Shown here piece after piece: positions 63,599-64,000 of a DNA stretch of 64,000 nucleotides. The notes under the pieces were generated by a model that worked only from the letters and a program-made list of their open reading frames with translations, was not told the origin of the DNA and did not search any database. The translations under genes and the position numbers were made by a program. The DNA is from Mycobacterium sp. D16Q13 (GTDB lineage Bacteria; Actinomycetota; Actinomycetes; Mycobacteriales; Mycobacteriaceae), in contig NZ_MAEW01000001.1 of assembly GCF_002013375.1 (NCBI RefSeq), forward strand, positions 248,001 through 312,000, in the 5' to 3' direction. Position 1 is the stretch's first letter. Every line of letters begins with the position of its first letter.

Positions 63599-64000
63599 GT
63601 GCGTGCGGTCCTCATCGTGAATCCCAATGCCACCTCGACAACAGCGGCCGGGCGTGACTTGCTGGCGCACGCGCTCGAAAGCCGCGTGCACCTGGAGGTT
63701 CTGCACACCGACCACCGCGGACACGCCAGTGAGCTGGCCCGCCGCGCGGCCGACGACGGGGCGGCGGTCATCGTCGTACACGGCGGCGACGGCACGGTCA
63801 GCGAGGTGGTGAACGGGCTGCTCGGTCAGCCGGGACACCCGGCGCCGGGTCCGTTGCCCGCCATCGCCGTGGTTCCGGGCGGTTCGGCCAATGTGTTCGC
63901 CCGGACGCTGGGCATATCAGCCGACCCTGTTCAGGCCACCAACCAGGTCGTCGATCTACTGGACGAACATCGTCGTGACCAGCGACGATGGCGCCGCATC
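63599..64000 (+). CDS. Diacylglycerol/lipid kinase (N-terminal part, cut by window edge)
   Basis: 134 residues are visible, starting at the GTG at 63599. LIVNPNATSTTAAG near residue 5 and VVHGGDGTVSEVVNGL near 60 are the nucleotide-binding motifs of the diacylglycerol kinase catalytic domain, and VVPGGSANVFART near 95 follows. It corresponds to Rv3218. The enzyme would phosphorylate a lipid such as diacylglycerol using ATP at the membrane. The C-terminus lies beyond the window. Confidence 0.87.
   Translation, partial: MRAVLIVNPNATSTTAAGRDLLAHALESRVHLEVLHTDHRGHASELARRAADDGAAVIVVHGGDGTVSEVVNGLLGQPGHPAPGPLPAIAVVPGGSANVFARTLGISADPVQATNQVVDLLDEHRRDQRRWRRI

Overview
The window is high-GC actinobacterial DNA. 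Gene content and order point to a rapidly growing mycobacterium, most likely of the Mycobacteroides abscessus/chelonae group; this is inference from remembered synteny, no search was run. From about 18.7 kb to the right end the order follows the M. tuberculosis segment Rv3193c to Rv3218 almost gene for gene: UPF0182, Lon-like PDZ protease, zincin, ThiF-like, ABC1 kinase, whiB7, uvrD2, mycoredoxin, nudC, K+ channel, adnB-adnA, lipV, ATL, TIGR02569, moeZ, DUF3152, fasR, DUF3107, MmpS-like, ferritin-like, rhlE, Rv3212-like, parA-like, gpm2-like, entC, GNAT, membrane protein and diacylglycerol kinase. Local additions are two extra ABC1 copies, a DCC-family gene, a complete narK-nirB-nirD-hemD/wHTH-cbiX nitrate assimilation block and an SseB-like gene.

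Region 1 (1-9.7 kb) is lipid and redox metabolism: the end of an acyl-CoA dehydrogenase, fprA with an SRPBCC partner, an FAD monooxygenase, hisN, and the fadE24-fadE23 pair behind a cluster of nested palindromes. Region 2 (9.7-18.7 kb) is more accessory: an SRPBCC/acyl-CoA ligase fusion, a stand-alone ClpC N-domain protein, small lipoproteins, a Q-rich secreted protein with a secreted partner, and a doubly frameshifted tyrosine integrase next to an intact initiator tRNA gene with a strong terminator. This looks like the remnant of an integrated element.

Region 3 (18.7-31 kb) is the Rv3193c-Rv3197A-like block. Three tandem ABC1/UbiB-type kinases converge on whiB7. The whiB7 leader carries a WhiB7-type promoter, a 5' hairpin, a 71-codon alanine-rich uORF with a strong ribosome binding site, and an intrinsic terminator whose 5' arm can pair with the end of the uORF. 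It reads as a complete attenuation switch and is the most informative regulatory structure in the window. Region 4 (31-43 kb) is DNA repair and redox: uvrD2, mrx1, nudC, the K+ channel gene and adnAB. Region 5 (43-50.3 kb) is the nitrate/nitrite assimilation operon with its siroheme-related genes. Region 6 (50.4-64 kb) is core: moeZ, the fatty-acid synthesis regulator fasR, rhlE, a ParA-like ATPase, entC for salicylate/mycobactin synthesis, and a truncated diacylglycerol kinase gene at the right edge.
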